Shown: in pieces, positions 8,476 to 17,741 of the stretch
Numbering within the stretch: the first letter of the stretch is position 1
Layout of the letters: each line of letters opens with the position of its first letter
Source: QQVM01 sp964544885
Lineage (GTDB): Bacteria > Bacteroidota > Bacteroidia > AKYH767-A > 2013-40CM-41-45
Assembly: GCA_964544885.1 (NCBI GenBank)
Contig: CAZJDX010000005.1
Coordinates: forward strand, 62,001-126,000
Length of the DNA: 64,000 bases
Direction of reading: 5' to 3'
Translations under genes and position numbers: made by a program
Notes under the pieces: generated by a model
Database searches by the model: none
What the model was told of the DNA's origin: nothing
What the model saw: the letters and a program-made list of their open reading frames with translations, nothing else

Positions 8476-9456
8476 TCAGGATGTACTCAGTTCGGCTTTT
8501 TTTCTGGCCATACATTTTTCTGCGGCAAGCACGATGTTTTCCGCTTCGAGTCCGTATTTTTTCATCAGTTGCTCCGGTGTTCCACTCTCTCCGAAGACGT
8601 CGTTTATTCCTACATATTCGAGTGGGACAGGATGATTTCGGATCAATGCCTGCGCAATACTATCACCTAATCCTCCGAAAACCTGATGTTCTTCCGCACT
8701 TACCGCGCATCCTGTCTTGCGTACGGAACGTATGACTGCTTCAATATCCAATGGTTTAATCGTATGGATATTGATAACCTCTGCCTGAATGCCTCTTTCC
8801 CTTAGTATCATGGCCGCTTCCAGCGATTTCCAGACCATGTGACCGGTTGCAAAAATCGAAATATCGTTGCCTTCATTGAGCATGAGTGCTTTCCCTATGA
8901 CAAATCGCTGGTCAGCCGGAGTGAATACAGGAACTACCGGCCTGCCGAACCTCAGATAGACCGGACCATGATGTTCCGCGATGGCAATAGTAGCGGCTTT
9001 GGTTTGATTATAGTCGCAGGGATTGATCACTACCATGCCAGGCAACATTTTCATCATCCCGATATCTTCCAGAATCTGATGCGTTGCTCCGTCCTCGCCC
9101 AGAGTAATACCTGCATGCGAAGCACATATCTTAACATTCTTATCGGAATAGGCGATAGACTGCCGGATCTGATCATAAACCCTTCCTGTAGAAAAATTGG
9201 CAAAGGTACCGGTATAGGGAATTTTACCTCCAGTCGCCAGTCCGGCTGCAATGCCCATCATATTGGCTTCCGCGATGCCCACCTGGAAGAAGCGATCAGG
9301 AAATTCTTTTTCAAAGGCATCCATTTTCAGGGAGCCCGTGAGGTCAGCGCAAAGCGCAACTACAGCAGGGTTAACACGTCCCAGCTCCAGCAGGCCGGCA
9401 CCAAACCCGGAGCGGGTATCTTTTTTATCGGTAAAGTGTAACAGGTCTTTGGTCAT
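8476..9456 (-). CDS. Transketolase, C-terminal subunit
   Basis: A 326-residue protein corresponding to the pyrimidine-binding and C-terminal domains of transketolase/DXS-type enzymes. Key segments are the catalytic-Glu region QVGIAEANMMGIAAGLA, the SHAGITLGEDGATHQ loop, and the C-terminal domain beginning near residue 195 (VIGKALML). Together with the N-terminal half at 10927-11769 it should form a split transketolase for the pentose phosphate pathway, or a related thiamine-dependent transferase. Split subunits are common in bacteria and archaea, but here the two halves are separated by a VWA gene. The stop lies 31 bases before the ECF sigma start. Family assignment is firm; the exact sugar substrate is inferred. 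Confidence 0.88.
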   Translation of the reverse strand: MTKDLLHFTDKKDTRSGFGAGLLELGRVNPAVVALCADLTGSLKMDAFEKEFPDRFFQVGIAEANMMGIAAGLATGGKIPYTGTFANFSTGRVYDQIRQSIAYSDKNVKICASHAGITLGEDGATHQILEDIGMMKMLPGMVVINPCDYNQTKAATIAIAEHHGPVYLRFGRPVVPVFTPADQRFVIGKALMLNEGNDISIFATGHMVWKSLEAAMILRERGIQAEVINIHTIKPLDIEAVIRSVRKTGCAVSAEEHQVFGGLGDSIAQALIRNHPVPLEYVGINDVFGESGTPEQLMKKYGLEAENIVLAAEKCMARKKAELSTS

Positions 9457-9473
9457 GGTATTTGAATTTTTTT

Positions 9474-10856
9474 TCAGTAAAGCAATACGATATTTGATTC
9501 ACCGGATACAACAGAGAAGTCCTTTTCAATGGTATACACCGATTCACGTGAATTTTTTGAGCGGAATACGGCATGGTATCTACCCGGCTGAAGGATTACT
9601 GTTTCTTTCGTGAGGTTTTCATCCAGGTTGCAGATCCATTTTAGGGTATCATCCTCTTCCACATAAAGACTACCGTATCCCTGGTTTTTTGATATAAGCG
9701 TAACCATTCCCGGTCTTGGGATCTGCAGGGTAGTTGTACGGCTCTGTGCAATATCGATATTTTCCAGGCTGATCCTTGGCAGCGTCAATATTTCAAGATC
9801 GTATTTGCCAACCAGGTATTTTTCTGTTGTATGAAACTCCTGTACATCAAGCGTTCTTTTCTCTCCCTGCAACCTGATGATGGCAGATGGTTTTTTGAAT
9901 TCAGCAGGATTGTCAAACTTGAGAAAGAGAGAGCCTTGTGGTGCATCAATCCCAATGGTTGTGTGTTTGCCCGGACTAAGGATAATGGAATCTTTGCTCA
10001 CCGGAGGGGTGGTATTCACCACAATTCTATAAACCGGCAGCGGATCTATGACCAGCGTATCCGGATTCCCTTTAGAATTCAATGTATGAATGAAATTGTA
10101 TTTTACGCTTCCTGTATGCATATCGTAAAATGTCATGTTCACATTGGTTTCCGAGGGCCGGTTATCCGTATCCAGCAGGTTGACCTGCATGGTGGTGGAA
10201 TTGAGCGCCTGTGAAATCACCACATCAAGCGCCATTTTAAAATTCGACTCATTGGTAGCATCAAAATATCTGCCTACACAATCAAAAGTTTTTTTCCAAC
10301 TCTCATCAATTCCCATACCGATAACAAAGGGTTTAAGAAATATTCCTTTCTTCTGCAGCGCCTGTGAGACCGCACAGGGATCTCCGCCGCATTCTTCGAT
10401 ACCGTCGGTGATCAGGATCAAAATATTTCTGGAATCTTCCATAGGAAAATCATTCGCGCACAATTCAAGAGACCGGGCGATGGGTGTTGTACCTTTCGGA
10501 CTTATGTTTTTAAGTACTTCCTTGATACGGGGTATGTTTCCGCGACTGAACGGGACTTCCAACTTACTGTCGTCACAATCCTGAGGAGGAAAGGGTTTCT
10601 GATGACCGTATACCCTCAAGGCAAGTTCTATATTATCCAGATAACGTAAACTATCCAGAAGCTGGAACATCAATTCCTTCGCGACATCAATTTTTGCACC
10701 GCTCTGCCAGCGACCGTACATGCTTTGTGAAGCATCAAAGAGAAATTCTATCCTGGTAAGTTTTCGAACAGGCGCACTGGTTTTAGCTTGCGCAAAAACT
10801 TCGGCCGACAAGCACAGGAGGAGTAAAGGGGAGAAAAGAGAAAAGAGTTTCGGCAT
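9474..10856 (-). CDS. Exported von Willebrand factor A domain protein
   Basis: A 460-residue protein. I place the start at ATG 10856, which gives a clean signal peptide (MPKLFSLFSPLLLLCLSAEVFA); the frame can be extended to 10907 but adds a non-signal leader. The VWA domain at about residues 30-220 has a complete MIDAS: DASQS, the Thr of KGTTPIA, and the Asp of ILITDGIEECGG. The rest is beta-rich, with repeated short domains resembling carboxypeptidase-regulatory folds. MIDAS proteins bind divalent metal and protein ligands; the ligand here is unknown. The gene lies between the two transketolase halves, 17 bases before tktC and 70 bases after tktN, all on one strand. A metabolic link is not evident. 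Confidence 0.8.
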   Translation of the reverse strand: MPKLFSLFSPLLLLCLSAEVFAQAKTSAPVRKLTRIEFLFDASQSMYGRWQSGAKIDVAKELMFQLLDSLRYLDNIELALRVYGHQKPFPPQDCDDSKLEVPFSRGNIPRIKEVLKNISPKGTTPIARSLELCANDFPMEDSRNILILITDGIEECGGDPCAVSQALQKKGIFLKPFVIGMGIDESWKKTFDCVGRYFDATNESNFKMALDVVISQALNSTTMQVNLLDTDNRPSETNVNMTFYDMHTGSVKYNFIHTLNSKGNPDTLVIDPLPVYRIVVNTTPPVSKDSIILSPGKHTTIGIDAPQGSLFLKFDNPAEFKKPSAIIRLQGEKRTLDVQEFHTTEKYLVGKYDLEILTLPRISLENIDIAQSRTTTLQIPRPGMVTLISKNQGYGSLYVEEDDTLKWICNLDENLTKETVILQPGRYHAVFRSKNSRESVYTIEKDFSVVSGESNIVLLY

Positions 10857-10926
10857 TCTGAAATCTGAATACACAGGTATACCGCTTATGTTGTTTTGAC
10901 TGTTCAATATTAATCAGCAATGTTTT

Positions 10927-11769
10927 TCAGAAATCGCCCAGGGTCTCTTCAAGCTGGCTCAGCGCTGTTTTGGTTTGCTCATCATCTGGCGCTACTCCAT
11001 GCCATTTATGTGTGTGCATCATGAAGTCGACACCCTGTCCCATCACGGTCTTCATCAGAATCGCGACAGGCATACCTTTCATGGTCATTCCCTTCGCTGA
11101 ACTGAGTGTAGCGACAATTTCTTCCATATTATGACCATCCATTTGCATCACCTTCCAGCCAAAACTTTCAAGCTTAGGCCTCAGGTCACCGTAAGGCATC
11201 ACCTGATCGACACTTCCATCTATCTGCTGGTTATTCACATCAACGGTCAGAATTATATTATCCACTTTCTTGGCGCCTGCATACATCACCGCTTCCCAGA
11301 TCTGACCTTCTTCCATTTCTCCATCACCGCAAAGGCAAAACACCAGGTGTGGGTCGTTGTTAAGTTTTTTTGAAATAGCCGTACCGATGGCTACACTCAG
11401 ACCTTGTCCAAGCGAACCGCTGGCCACTCTTATTCCGGGAAGACCTTCATGCGTGGCAGGATGTCCCTGTAACCTGGAATTGATCAGGCGAAAAGTTGAA
11501 AGTTCCTTTACATCAAAATAACCGCTTCTGGCCAGTACGCTATACCATAGGGGAGAAACATGGCCGTTGCTAAGAAAAAAAACATCTTCGTTCATGCCGT
11601 CCATCTTGAAGACCGGCGCCTTGTGTTTCATGATTTCAAAATAAAGTGCGACCATAAAATCAGTACAACCCAGAGAGCCACCGGGATGTCCTGATCTGGC
11701 TCCGTTCGTCTGTCTGATAATATCTCTGCGAACCTGACTTGCAATACGTTTTAATTCCTCTGTATTCAT
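10927..11769 (-). CDS. Transketolase, N-terminal subunit
   Basis: A 280-residue protein equal to the diphosphate-binding half of transketolase. It has the conserved SGHPGGSLGCTDFMVALYF near the N-terminus and the thiamine-diphosphate/magnesium motif CGDGEMEEGQIWEA...DVNNQQIDG in the middle. The ending HKWHGVAPD contains a His that lines the active site in the family. I chose ATG 11769 (MNTEELKRIASQ); an upstream in-frame start at 11778 adds only three residues. It must pair with the C-terminal subunit at 8476-9456 to be active. It is the first gene of a six-gene minus-strand run. About 190 bases upstream contain no gene and should hold the promoter, though no good TAnnTTTG was identified. Confidence 0.9.
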   Translation of the reverse strand: MNTEELKRIASQVRRDIIRQTNGARSGHPGGSLGCTDFMVALYFEIMKHKAPVFKMDGMNEDVFFLSNGHVSPLWYSVLARSGYFDVKELSTFRLINSRLQGHPATHEGLPGIRVASGSLGQGLSVAIGTAISKKLNNDPHLVFCLCGDGEMEEGQIWEAVMYAGAKKVDNIILTVDVNNQQIDGSVDQVMPYGDLRPKLESFGWKVMQMDGHNMEEIVATLSSAKGMTMKGMPVAILMKTVMGQGVDFMMHTHKWHGVAPDDEQTKTALSQLEETLGDF

Positions 11770-11966
11770 ATCGATCAAAATATAATATGCTGTAAAATTA
11801 GGAAAATGCCTTCCTTCACACTCTAAAGATTGTTCAATTATTCAGGAAATATCAACAAGAACATCTGAAAGCAGGTAATTCACCGGATAAACGGAAGAAA
11901 TAAGGAATAATTGGCAACGGGAAACCCTGACAACTCAAAGATGGATGAATAAGGGCTTTTCTTTAT

Positions 11967-12365
11967 TTACCATTCATCCATGTATTCATCAAGATCTCTT
12001 CTTTCCCGTTTCGTCGGACGACCGGTACCCGGATCCCTGAAAATGGTCATTCTCTTGCTCCGGTTTCTATAGGCTTCCAGTTCTTCCGGAGGAGTAAGTT
12101 CATCACAATAATCCATCACCAGTTTCGCAGCCACCCTGTTGCCGGTTAAACCTTTTACCTTAAAAACCCGTGTCAGTCCTGTTCTCCTGATCCGGATCAT
12201 GTCACCGGCTTTCACCACTCTTGAAGCCTTTGCCGGCTGATCATTAATGCTGATCTTGCCTTGCTCACAGGCGGTACTTGCCAGAGTACGGGTTTTGAAA
12301 AGTCTTACTGCCCACAACCACTTATCGATTCTGATTCTGATAGAATCCGTATCATCTTTGCTCAT
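11967..12365 (-). CDS. S4-domain RNA-binding protein (HslR/Hsp15-like)
   Basis: A 132-residue basic protein. The S4 domain starts at residue 11 with RIDKWLWAVRLFKTRTLASTAC, followed by GKISINDQPAKASRVVKAGD, the typical alpha-L RNA-binding fold. The C-terminal tail is rich in Arg and Lys with GRPTKRERRDLDEYMDE. Homologues of Hsp15 bind stalled 50S subunits carrying peptidyl-tRNA and help recycle them in the cytosol. The gene is monocistronic and divergent from the AI-2E transporter, with about 50 bases between the two starts. Family assignment is good; the ribosome-rescue role is inferred from E. coli Hsp15. Confidence 0.88.
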   Translation of the reverse strand: MSKDDTDSIRIRIDKWLWAVRLFKTRTLASTACEQGKISINDQPAKASRVVKAGDMIRIRRTGLTRVFKVKGLTGNRVAAKLVMDYCDELTPPEELEAYRNRSKRMTIFRDPGTGRPTKRERRDLDEYMDEW

Positions 12366-12416
12366 GATAATCTCAACTTGAAATATTCATTATTATCTTC
12401 GCTGTACAAATTACAA

Positions 12417-13454
12417 ATGGCAAGTAAATCATTCAATTCAAGATACGGTCAGCTGTTTTTGCTGGTATCACTTATACTGGTGATTGGACTCATTTTCTAT
12501 TCCATGAGTTCTTTTATCGGCTCATTTCTGGGTGCGGTGATTTTGTACGTATTGTTCAGACCCGTGATGCGCAGAATTTATAACCAGCGCAGATGGAACA
12601 TAAATCTTGTCGCTATTCTGGTTTGTCTTCTGACCTTTCTTTTGATCATGACACCCATCTTGCTTAGCAGTTTCATGATCATCCCGAAGATAAGTATTAT
12701 GTTCAGTGAGAATTCGGTGCTGATGGCATTTCTATCAGATCTCGACCGGCAGGTAAGCGCCATTACAGGATATCCTTTGATTACGCCTGATACTTTCCAG
12801 AGTCTGAGTGAAAAGGCGGGTACCTTTATAACTGATTTTCTTGGCGAATCATTAATGATGCTTACGGAGATCGCGCTGATGTATCTTTTCTTGTTTTATT
12901 TTTTAATCAATGTAGGGAAAATGGAAACTTTTCTTGAAAATTATCTGCCCTTTTCACATCAGAGGATAAAGGTCTTTTCAAAAGAGCTTGAAGTGCAAAC
13001 CTTTTCCAACGCCTTAGGCGCTCCTCTGCTTGCATTACTCCAGGCCTTATTTGCCATGTTCGGGTATTGGATCTTCGGACTTCCGGAACCGGTGTTCTGG
13101 GGATTTATGACCGGCCTTTTTTCATTTTTACCAATGATCGGATCCACACTCATTTGGTTGCCTGCAGCTCTATTCCAGATTTCCACCGGAAGTATATGGC
13201 AGGGAGTTGCCATCCTGCTGTACGGTACCTTAGTAATCTCAGTAGTAGACAATGTTTTCCGTTTTGTATTCCAGAAGAAATTTGCCGATGTGCATCCACT
13301 GGTTACAATAGTTGGAGTGATTGTAGGCTTAAACTTGTTTGGAATTCCGGGTATCATTTTCGGACCTCTGCTGATATCTTATTTCATGATCCTGTTGACC
13401 TTATTCCGGGAGGAATTTATGCAGGAAAGTGCGGGCGAAGGCGGATCAGTCTGA
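12417..13454 (+). CDS. AI-2E family transporter (PerM/TqsA-like)
   Basis: A 345-residue polytopic membrane protein. I chose ATG 12417; the longer frame from 12261 runs inside the divergent S4 gene and has no hydrophobic start. There are about seven to eight membrane segments. The central segment SNALGAPLLALLQALFAMFGYWIFGLP and the later FLPMIGSTLIWLPAALFQI contain the family's conserved glycine/proline turns. Members export autoinducer-2 (TqsA) or act as cation/proton antiporters; the substrate cannot be told from sequence. The 3' end overlaps the convergent OstA-like gene by 9 bases (13446-13454). A TATCTTCG at 12394-12401 is one base off the -7 consensus. Confidence 0.88.
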   Translation: MASKSFNSRYGQLFLLVSLILVIGLIFYSMSSFIGSFLGAVILYVLFRPVMRRIYNQRRWNINLVAILVCLLTFLLIMTPILLSSFMIIPKISIMFSENSVLMAFLSDLDRQVSAITGYPLITPDTFQSLSEKAGTFITDFLGESLMMLTEIALMYLFLFYFLINVGKMETFLENYLPFSHQRIKVFSKELEVQTFSNALGAPLLALLQALFAMFGYWIFGLPEPVFWGFMTGLFSFLPMIGSTLIWLPAALFQISTGSIWQGVAILLYGTLVISVVDNVFRFVFQKKFADVHPLVTIVGVIVGLNLFGIPGIIFGPLLISYFMILLTLFREEFMQESAGEGGSV

Positions 13455-15008
13455 TCGTATAAAAATATCCGACTTGCCAAGTGGCCGCCATTTTTCATTC
13501 CACCGGAATCCTTTAAGACGCAGTTCCCAGGTAGCAAGGTCTCTGATAGGGTAGAGCGATCCATCAGGTGCCTTGAGCAGGGTAATACTTTTAACTTTGT
13601 TTTCATCAACAAGAATGACCATGTCACTGCAATCGGCACGGTTTACAGAGAAATTTTTATTCTTTTTATCTTTTGCGTAATAAATGGTCTGGCCATTACC
13701 CTCAACTTCTATCCTGTACATCTTATTATCACGGAAGTAACCGGTCATGTTTTTTCCGCGTATCTGGTTGAATCGTATCGAATCAATAAGCGTTATTTCA
13801 AGACTGTCGACCTTGGAAACAATAAGCGCATTGTTAACCAGATACATTCTTGAAATCTGGTTGTCAGAGGTCTGAATACTGACTGAATCCGCGATGAGCT
13901 GATTTGCACCCGACCAAAGAACCGGTTCACCAAACAACCTTATGGTTGAGTCCGGACGATACCAGACAAGTGAATCACAGATACCCTGGAGATCCGATTT
14001 GAAAAGCTTCACATGATGAAATGCAAACATGTTTCTTTCTTTTTTTGTACTGTCTGCAGAGTCTGTATAACCCACGGCCAATAAGGTGTCAGCATGCAGA
14101 AACATGGTATCATCAGGATAATATTGTGAAAGCAACGCCTTTCCAGTGATCCATGATGAATCCGTGAGTTCATGATGTTCTCCATAGTCTCCGCTGATTT
14201 CGATTTTGTTGGTGGAATCATAGATGGACACATTCCCGAATACCATTCCTATTCCGCTGTTTCTGTTGTATAGCACGGAATCGCCACGGAGTTTCTGGCC
14301 ATCGCTTTGAAGGAAAGAATTTTTCCCGAAAAAGGCGGTTTGCTCTTTAGTATTGTACCATCCGTCCTCGCAATAGATGAGATTCTCGGCGGATCTTATC
14401 CAGGTAGGCCCCAGGAACCATGCCGTTTCTGAAAGCGAATTATATTTCAGTGTGTCGCAATCCATCGTGTATTTCGGATTGGTCAGCAGGACATCTTCCC
14501 TGAAATAAAAATCATTGAGGCGGCTGTAATAATAGCCAAAGACGCTGGTGAGTGTGTTTTCTCCATCAAGTATCTTCGCGCCCTGAGTATAGGATGCCAT
14601 TTCCTCTTCCATTTGATAATCAAGCTGATCAGTATAAAGTGTCATTTTCCTGTCCCGGAGCACCACTTCTTCGAAGACTTGCGCGACTCTTGTGTTTCCT
14701 TCATAGATCAATCTCTTACCGGTAAGTGTAATGGAATCGCCCTGTGTGATCCGTATATTATTGAAAGCCTCCAGCCGGTTGTCTTCTCGGTATAAATAGG
14801 CGCTGTCGCAATGCATATTCACGTTTTCATGCCTGAACTGAACATTACCCAGCAGACGGGTCGCCCGGGCATTGATGGTCTGATCAAACTCGCTGACGTC
14901 AGCGTTCAGCAACTCGATCTTTCTGGTCTCCTCAGCGCAGGTGATGATGGTTCCGGCCGGGAACTGAATTAAAAGCATCAACACGATGATCCTGAAAGAG
15001 AAACTCAT
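13446..15008 (-). CDS. OstA-like/LptA-fold exported protein
   Basis: A 520-residue protein with a signal peptide (MSFSFRIIVLMLLIQFPAG, cleavage near residue 25). The N-terminal ~170 residues form the OstA/LptA-type beta-jellyroll: repeated short strands such as LLGNVQFRHENVNMHCDSA and ITQGDSITLTGKRLIYEG, where CDSAYLY is characteristic. The following ~300 residues continue in the same repeating style (GDSVLYNRNSGIGMVFGNV, ADTLLAVG). The fold binds lipid A in LptA and in the N-terminal domain of LptD, so a periplasmic role in LPS transport is likely. This form lacks the LptD barrel and is the Bacteroidetes OstA-like type. It is convergent with the AI-2E gene. Confidence 0.8.
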   Translation of the reverse strand: MSFSFRIIVLMLLIQFPAGTIITCAEETRKIELLNADVSEFDQTINARATRLLGNVQFRHENVNMHCDSAYLYREDNRLEAFNNIRITQGDSITLTGKRLIYEGNTRVAQVFEEVVLRDRKMTLYTDQLDYQMEEEMASYTQGAKILDGENTLTSVFGYYYSRLNDFYFREDVLLTNPKYTMDCDTLKYNSLSETAWFLGPTWIRSAENLIYCEDGWYNTKEQTAFFGKNSFLQSDGQKLRGDSVLYNRNSGIGMVFGNVSIYDSTNKIEISGDYGEHHELTDSSWITGKALLSQYYPDDTMFLHADTLLAVGYTDSADSTKKERNMFAFHHVKLFKSDLQGICDSLVWYRPDSTIRLFGEPVLWSGANQLIADSVSIQTSDNQISRMYLVNNALIVSKVDSLEITLIDSIRFNQIRGKNMTGYFRDNKMYRIEVEGNGQTIYYAKDKKNKNFSVNRADCSDMVILVDENKVKSITLLKAPDGSLYPIRDLATWELRLKGFRWNEKWRPLGKSDIFIRSD

Positions 15009-15013
15009 GGCTG

Positions 15014-15021
15014 CAAATCTA
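15014..15021 (-). promoter_or_regulatory. TAGATTTG element before the OstA-like gene
   Basis: On the minus strand TAGATTTG (15021 to 15014) matches TAnnTTTG and ends only 6 bases before the proposed ATG at 15008. Either the transcript is nearly leaderless, the start codon lies further downstream, or the match is fortuitous. No TTG was seen at the -33 distance. Confidence 0.35.
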
Positions 15022-15190
15022 AGAAAGGAATCGGTCTTTTCTTTCTTGATGGCATAGGAAAAAATGGAGTAATATTGTATTGTTTAGAATCCGTGGTCAG
15101 TACGTATCATTTTTGAAGCTTCGCGAAAAACGTTTTCGCAAGCGCAGTGATACAGTACCTGCCCGCTAACGAAAATCTTACTTTTATAAT

Positions 15191-17698
15191 ATGTCAGGTA
15201 AGAATGTAGAAAAGGCCGGCGTGTACGTTGATGTGATCATTCCCATTCCCGTACCCAACCTGTTTACCTATAAAGTGCCGGAATTGCTGGTACCTGAGGT
15301 GATACCCGGAAAGAGGGTAGTGGTACCGTTTGGAAAGCAAAAGCTTCAGTCTGGACTTGTAAGAAAGGTGCATAATTTTTCCGGTCAAATGGACATAAAG
15401 GAGATTATTTCCGTACTTGATGAGAAGATTCTTGTCAATCAACGGCAGTTTGAATTCTGGGACTGGATCTCATCCTACTATATGTGTTACCCCGGTGAAG
15501 TGATGAATGCGGCCTTACCTTCTGCATTGAAACTCCAGAGTGAAACACTAGTCAGACTGAATCCTGCATTCGACCCTGAAACGTGTGAACTGAGTCAAGA
15601 TGAATACCTCGTACTTGATATGTTGAAAGAGAGTGAAGAATTGTCTCTGGAAGATTTGAACAGGGTATTGAAGAAAAAGAGTGTTCATCCTCTATTAAAT
15701 TCCATGCTTCACAAGGAAGCCATATTGCTTTCTGAGGAAATTGAAGAAAGTTACAGACCAAAGCTGCAAAGCAGAATCACTCTTTCCGGTTCATTTGAGG
15801 ATGAGAAGGCGCTGGAAGTCCTTTTTCAGCAGATGGAACAGGATAAGCGAAAGAAGCGACAACTTGATACATTAATGATTTTCCTGAAGCATCTGTATGC
15901 AAGTGACAAGCCTGATCATGTTCTAAAATCGGAGCTGATCAAGGATCGGGACTTCTCTGCTTCTTCACTTCAATCGCTCATTAAGAACGGTGTGTTGGTG
16001 GAAACCATGGTCAGAATTGACAGGATTGATTCTGGTGTAACTGAGCTGAATGAGCTTAAGCGGCTGAGTGAGGCACAGGAAAAGGCAATGGCCGGGATAA
16101 AGGAAAAATGGCAGTCGCATGACTCGGTTTGTCTTCACGGAGTAACTTCCAGCGGTAAAACGGAAATTTACATTCACCTGATTGATGAAGCACTCCGGAG
16201 CGGGAAGCAGGTGTTATACTTGTTGCCTGAAATTGCCCTCACAACCCAGATTATAGCCAGGTTGAGAAGATATTTCGGTAAGGCAGTGGGAGTTTTTCAT
16301 TCCCGCTACAGTAATAATGAGCGTGTTGAGATATGGAACAATGTGCTTTCATACAGAGAGAATGAAAAGACAAGGAGCAAAGGTCAGTTGATCCTGGGAG
16401 CCCGTTCGGCTTTGTTTCTCCCTTTCAGCAATATAGGGCTGATCGTGGTGGATGAAGAACACGATACTTCATACAAGCAAGCCGACCCATCGCCCAGATA
16501 TCATGCGCGGGATGCAGCACTGATGCTTGCCAGAATTCATTCGGCGAAAGTATTGCTTGGATCAGCAACTCCTTCGCTTGAAACATACCATAATGCGGTG
16601 GAAGGACGTTCCGGTCTCGTGAAACTCAATGAAAGATACGGCGGTGTACTGATGCCTCAGATCATTGTAGCGGATACCGGCGAAGCGGCCAGGAAAAAAC
16701 TGATGAAGTCTCATTTTACCCCTCAGCTCATTAATGCCATCCAACTGGCACTCGAACGAAAAGAACAGGTGATATTGTTCCAGAATCGCAGGGGGTTTTC
16801 TCCTTATCTGGAATGCAAGCGCTGTGCATGGATACCTCATTGCAGGAACTGCTCCGTGACTTTAACCTATCACAAAGCCGGCAATATTTTACGATGCCAT
16901 TATTGCGGGTTTGTTCAGGCTGTACCATCGGTTTGCGGTCAATGCGGTGATCATCATGTGGAAGTGAGAGGTTTTGGCACGGAAAAGATCGAAGAGGAAA
17001 TTTCAATACTCTTTCCTGAGTGCAAAACCGGGAGGATGGATCTGGATGTAACAAGAACAAAGAATTCAATACAACGGATCATCAATGACTTTGAAGAAAA
17101 GAAAATAGACATTCTGGTCGGTACACAGATGGTAACAAAGGGATTGGATTTTGATAATGTAAGCACAGTAGGAATTGTGAATGCGGATCAGTTGATGAAT
17201 TTCCCTGACTTTCGTGCATTCGAACGGAGTTTTCAATTAATGGAGCAGGTGAGTGGTCGATCAGGAAGAAAGAACAAACAAGGAGTGGTGATCATTCAGA
17301 CCCGGCAACCGGATCATTGGGTAATCGGAGACGTGGTCAGGCATGATTATGAATCTTTCTATCAGAGAGACCTGAATGAGAGAAGAAAATTCAATTATCC
17401 GCCGCTTTCAAGGCTGATTGAGGTCATACTGAAGCACAAAAACAATTTTCTTCTTGCCGATGCTGCCGGTCATTTTGGTGTCTTGCTGAGACAAAAACTT
17501 GGTCATCGTGTTTTCGGACCCCATGTCCCTCTCGTCTTCAGAATAAAAAATCAGTACCTGAATCAATTCCTTATCAAAATAGAAAAAGACGGCTCACCCG
17601 CTCAGGTAAAAGCCCTGATCCGGGATGCAATCCGGCTGTTTTATACGAACAGAGATTATGCAAGGATCCAGTTGCAACTGGATGTTGATCCGGTATAA
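15191..17698 (+). CDS. priA: Primosomal protein N' (replication restart helicase)
   Basis: An 835-residue superfamily 2 DNA helicase. The N-terminal 3'-DNA-binding domain (residues ~10-110) begins VDVIIPIPVPNLFTYKVP. The Walker A motif GVTSSGKTE is near residue 317 and the DEEH box is at 421-424. The zinc-binding insert at ~540-590 has eight cysteines (CKRC, CRNC, CHYC, CGQC), and helicase motifs V-VI (GTQMVTKGLDFDNV, QVSGRSGR) follow. PriA recognises stalled forks and loads DnaB through the primosome. It is complete and slightly longer than E. coli PriA. The upstream gap to the divergent OstA-like gene is about 180 bases. Convergent with the PKD-repeat gene downstream. Confidence 0.96.
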   Translation: MSGKNVEKAGVYVDVIIPIPVPNLFTYKVPELLVPEVIPGKRVVVPFGKQKLQSGLVRKVHNFSGQMDIKEIISVLDEKILVNQRQFEFWDWISSYYMCYPGEVMNAALPSALKLQSETLVRLNPAFDPETCELSQDEYLVLDMLKESEELSLEDLNRVLKKKSVHPLLNSMLHKEAILLSEEIEESYRPKLQSRITLSGSFEDEKALEVLFQQMEQDKRKKRQLDTLMIFLKHLYASDKPDHVLKSELIKDRDFSASSLQSLIKNGVLVETMVRIDRIDSGVTELNELKRLSEAQEKAMAGIKEKWQSHDSVCLHGVTSSGKTEIYIHLIDEALRSGKQVLYLLPEIALTTQIIARLRRYFGKAVGVFHSRYSNNERVEIWNNVLSYRENEKTRSKGQLILGARSALFLPFSNIGLIVVDEEHDTSYKQADPSPRYHARDAALMLARIHSAKVLLGSATPSLETYHNAVEGRSGLVKLNERYGGVLMPQIIVADTGEAARKKLMKSHFTPQLINAIQLALERKEQVILFQNRRGFSPYLECKRCAWIPHCRNCSVTLTYHKAGNILRCHYCGFVQAVPSVCGQCGDHHVEVRGFGTEKIEEEISILFPECKTGRMDLDVTRTKNSIQRIINDFEEKKIDILVGTQMVTKGLDFDNVSTVGIVNADQLMNFPDFRAFERSFQLMEQVSGRSGRKNKQGVVIIQTRQPDHWVIGDVVRHDYESFYQRDLNERRKFNYPPLSRLIEVILKHKNNFLLADAAGHFGVLLRQKLGHRVFGPHVPLVFRIKNQYLNQFLIKIEKDGSPAQVKALIRDAIRLFYTNRDYARIQLQLDVDPV

Positions 17699-17741
17699 AT
17701 TGCTGCTATTGCTCAAGAGCAATTTCGTATCCCCCGGGCTA

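Noticed and set aside
9831..10584. Plus-strand frames over the VWA gene
   Set aside because: No domains and they run antisense to a gene with an intact MIDAS.
12261..12416. Longer AI-2E start at 12261
   Set aside because: It runs within the divergent S4 gene, has no membrane segment or promoter, and the family N-terminus begins at 12417.
17708..17723. ATTGCT-CAAG-AGCAAT hairpin after priA as terminator
   Set aside because: Short stem, no T-run, and only four bases of loop; not convincing as an intrinsic terminator.
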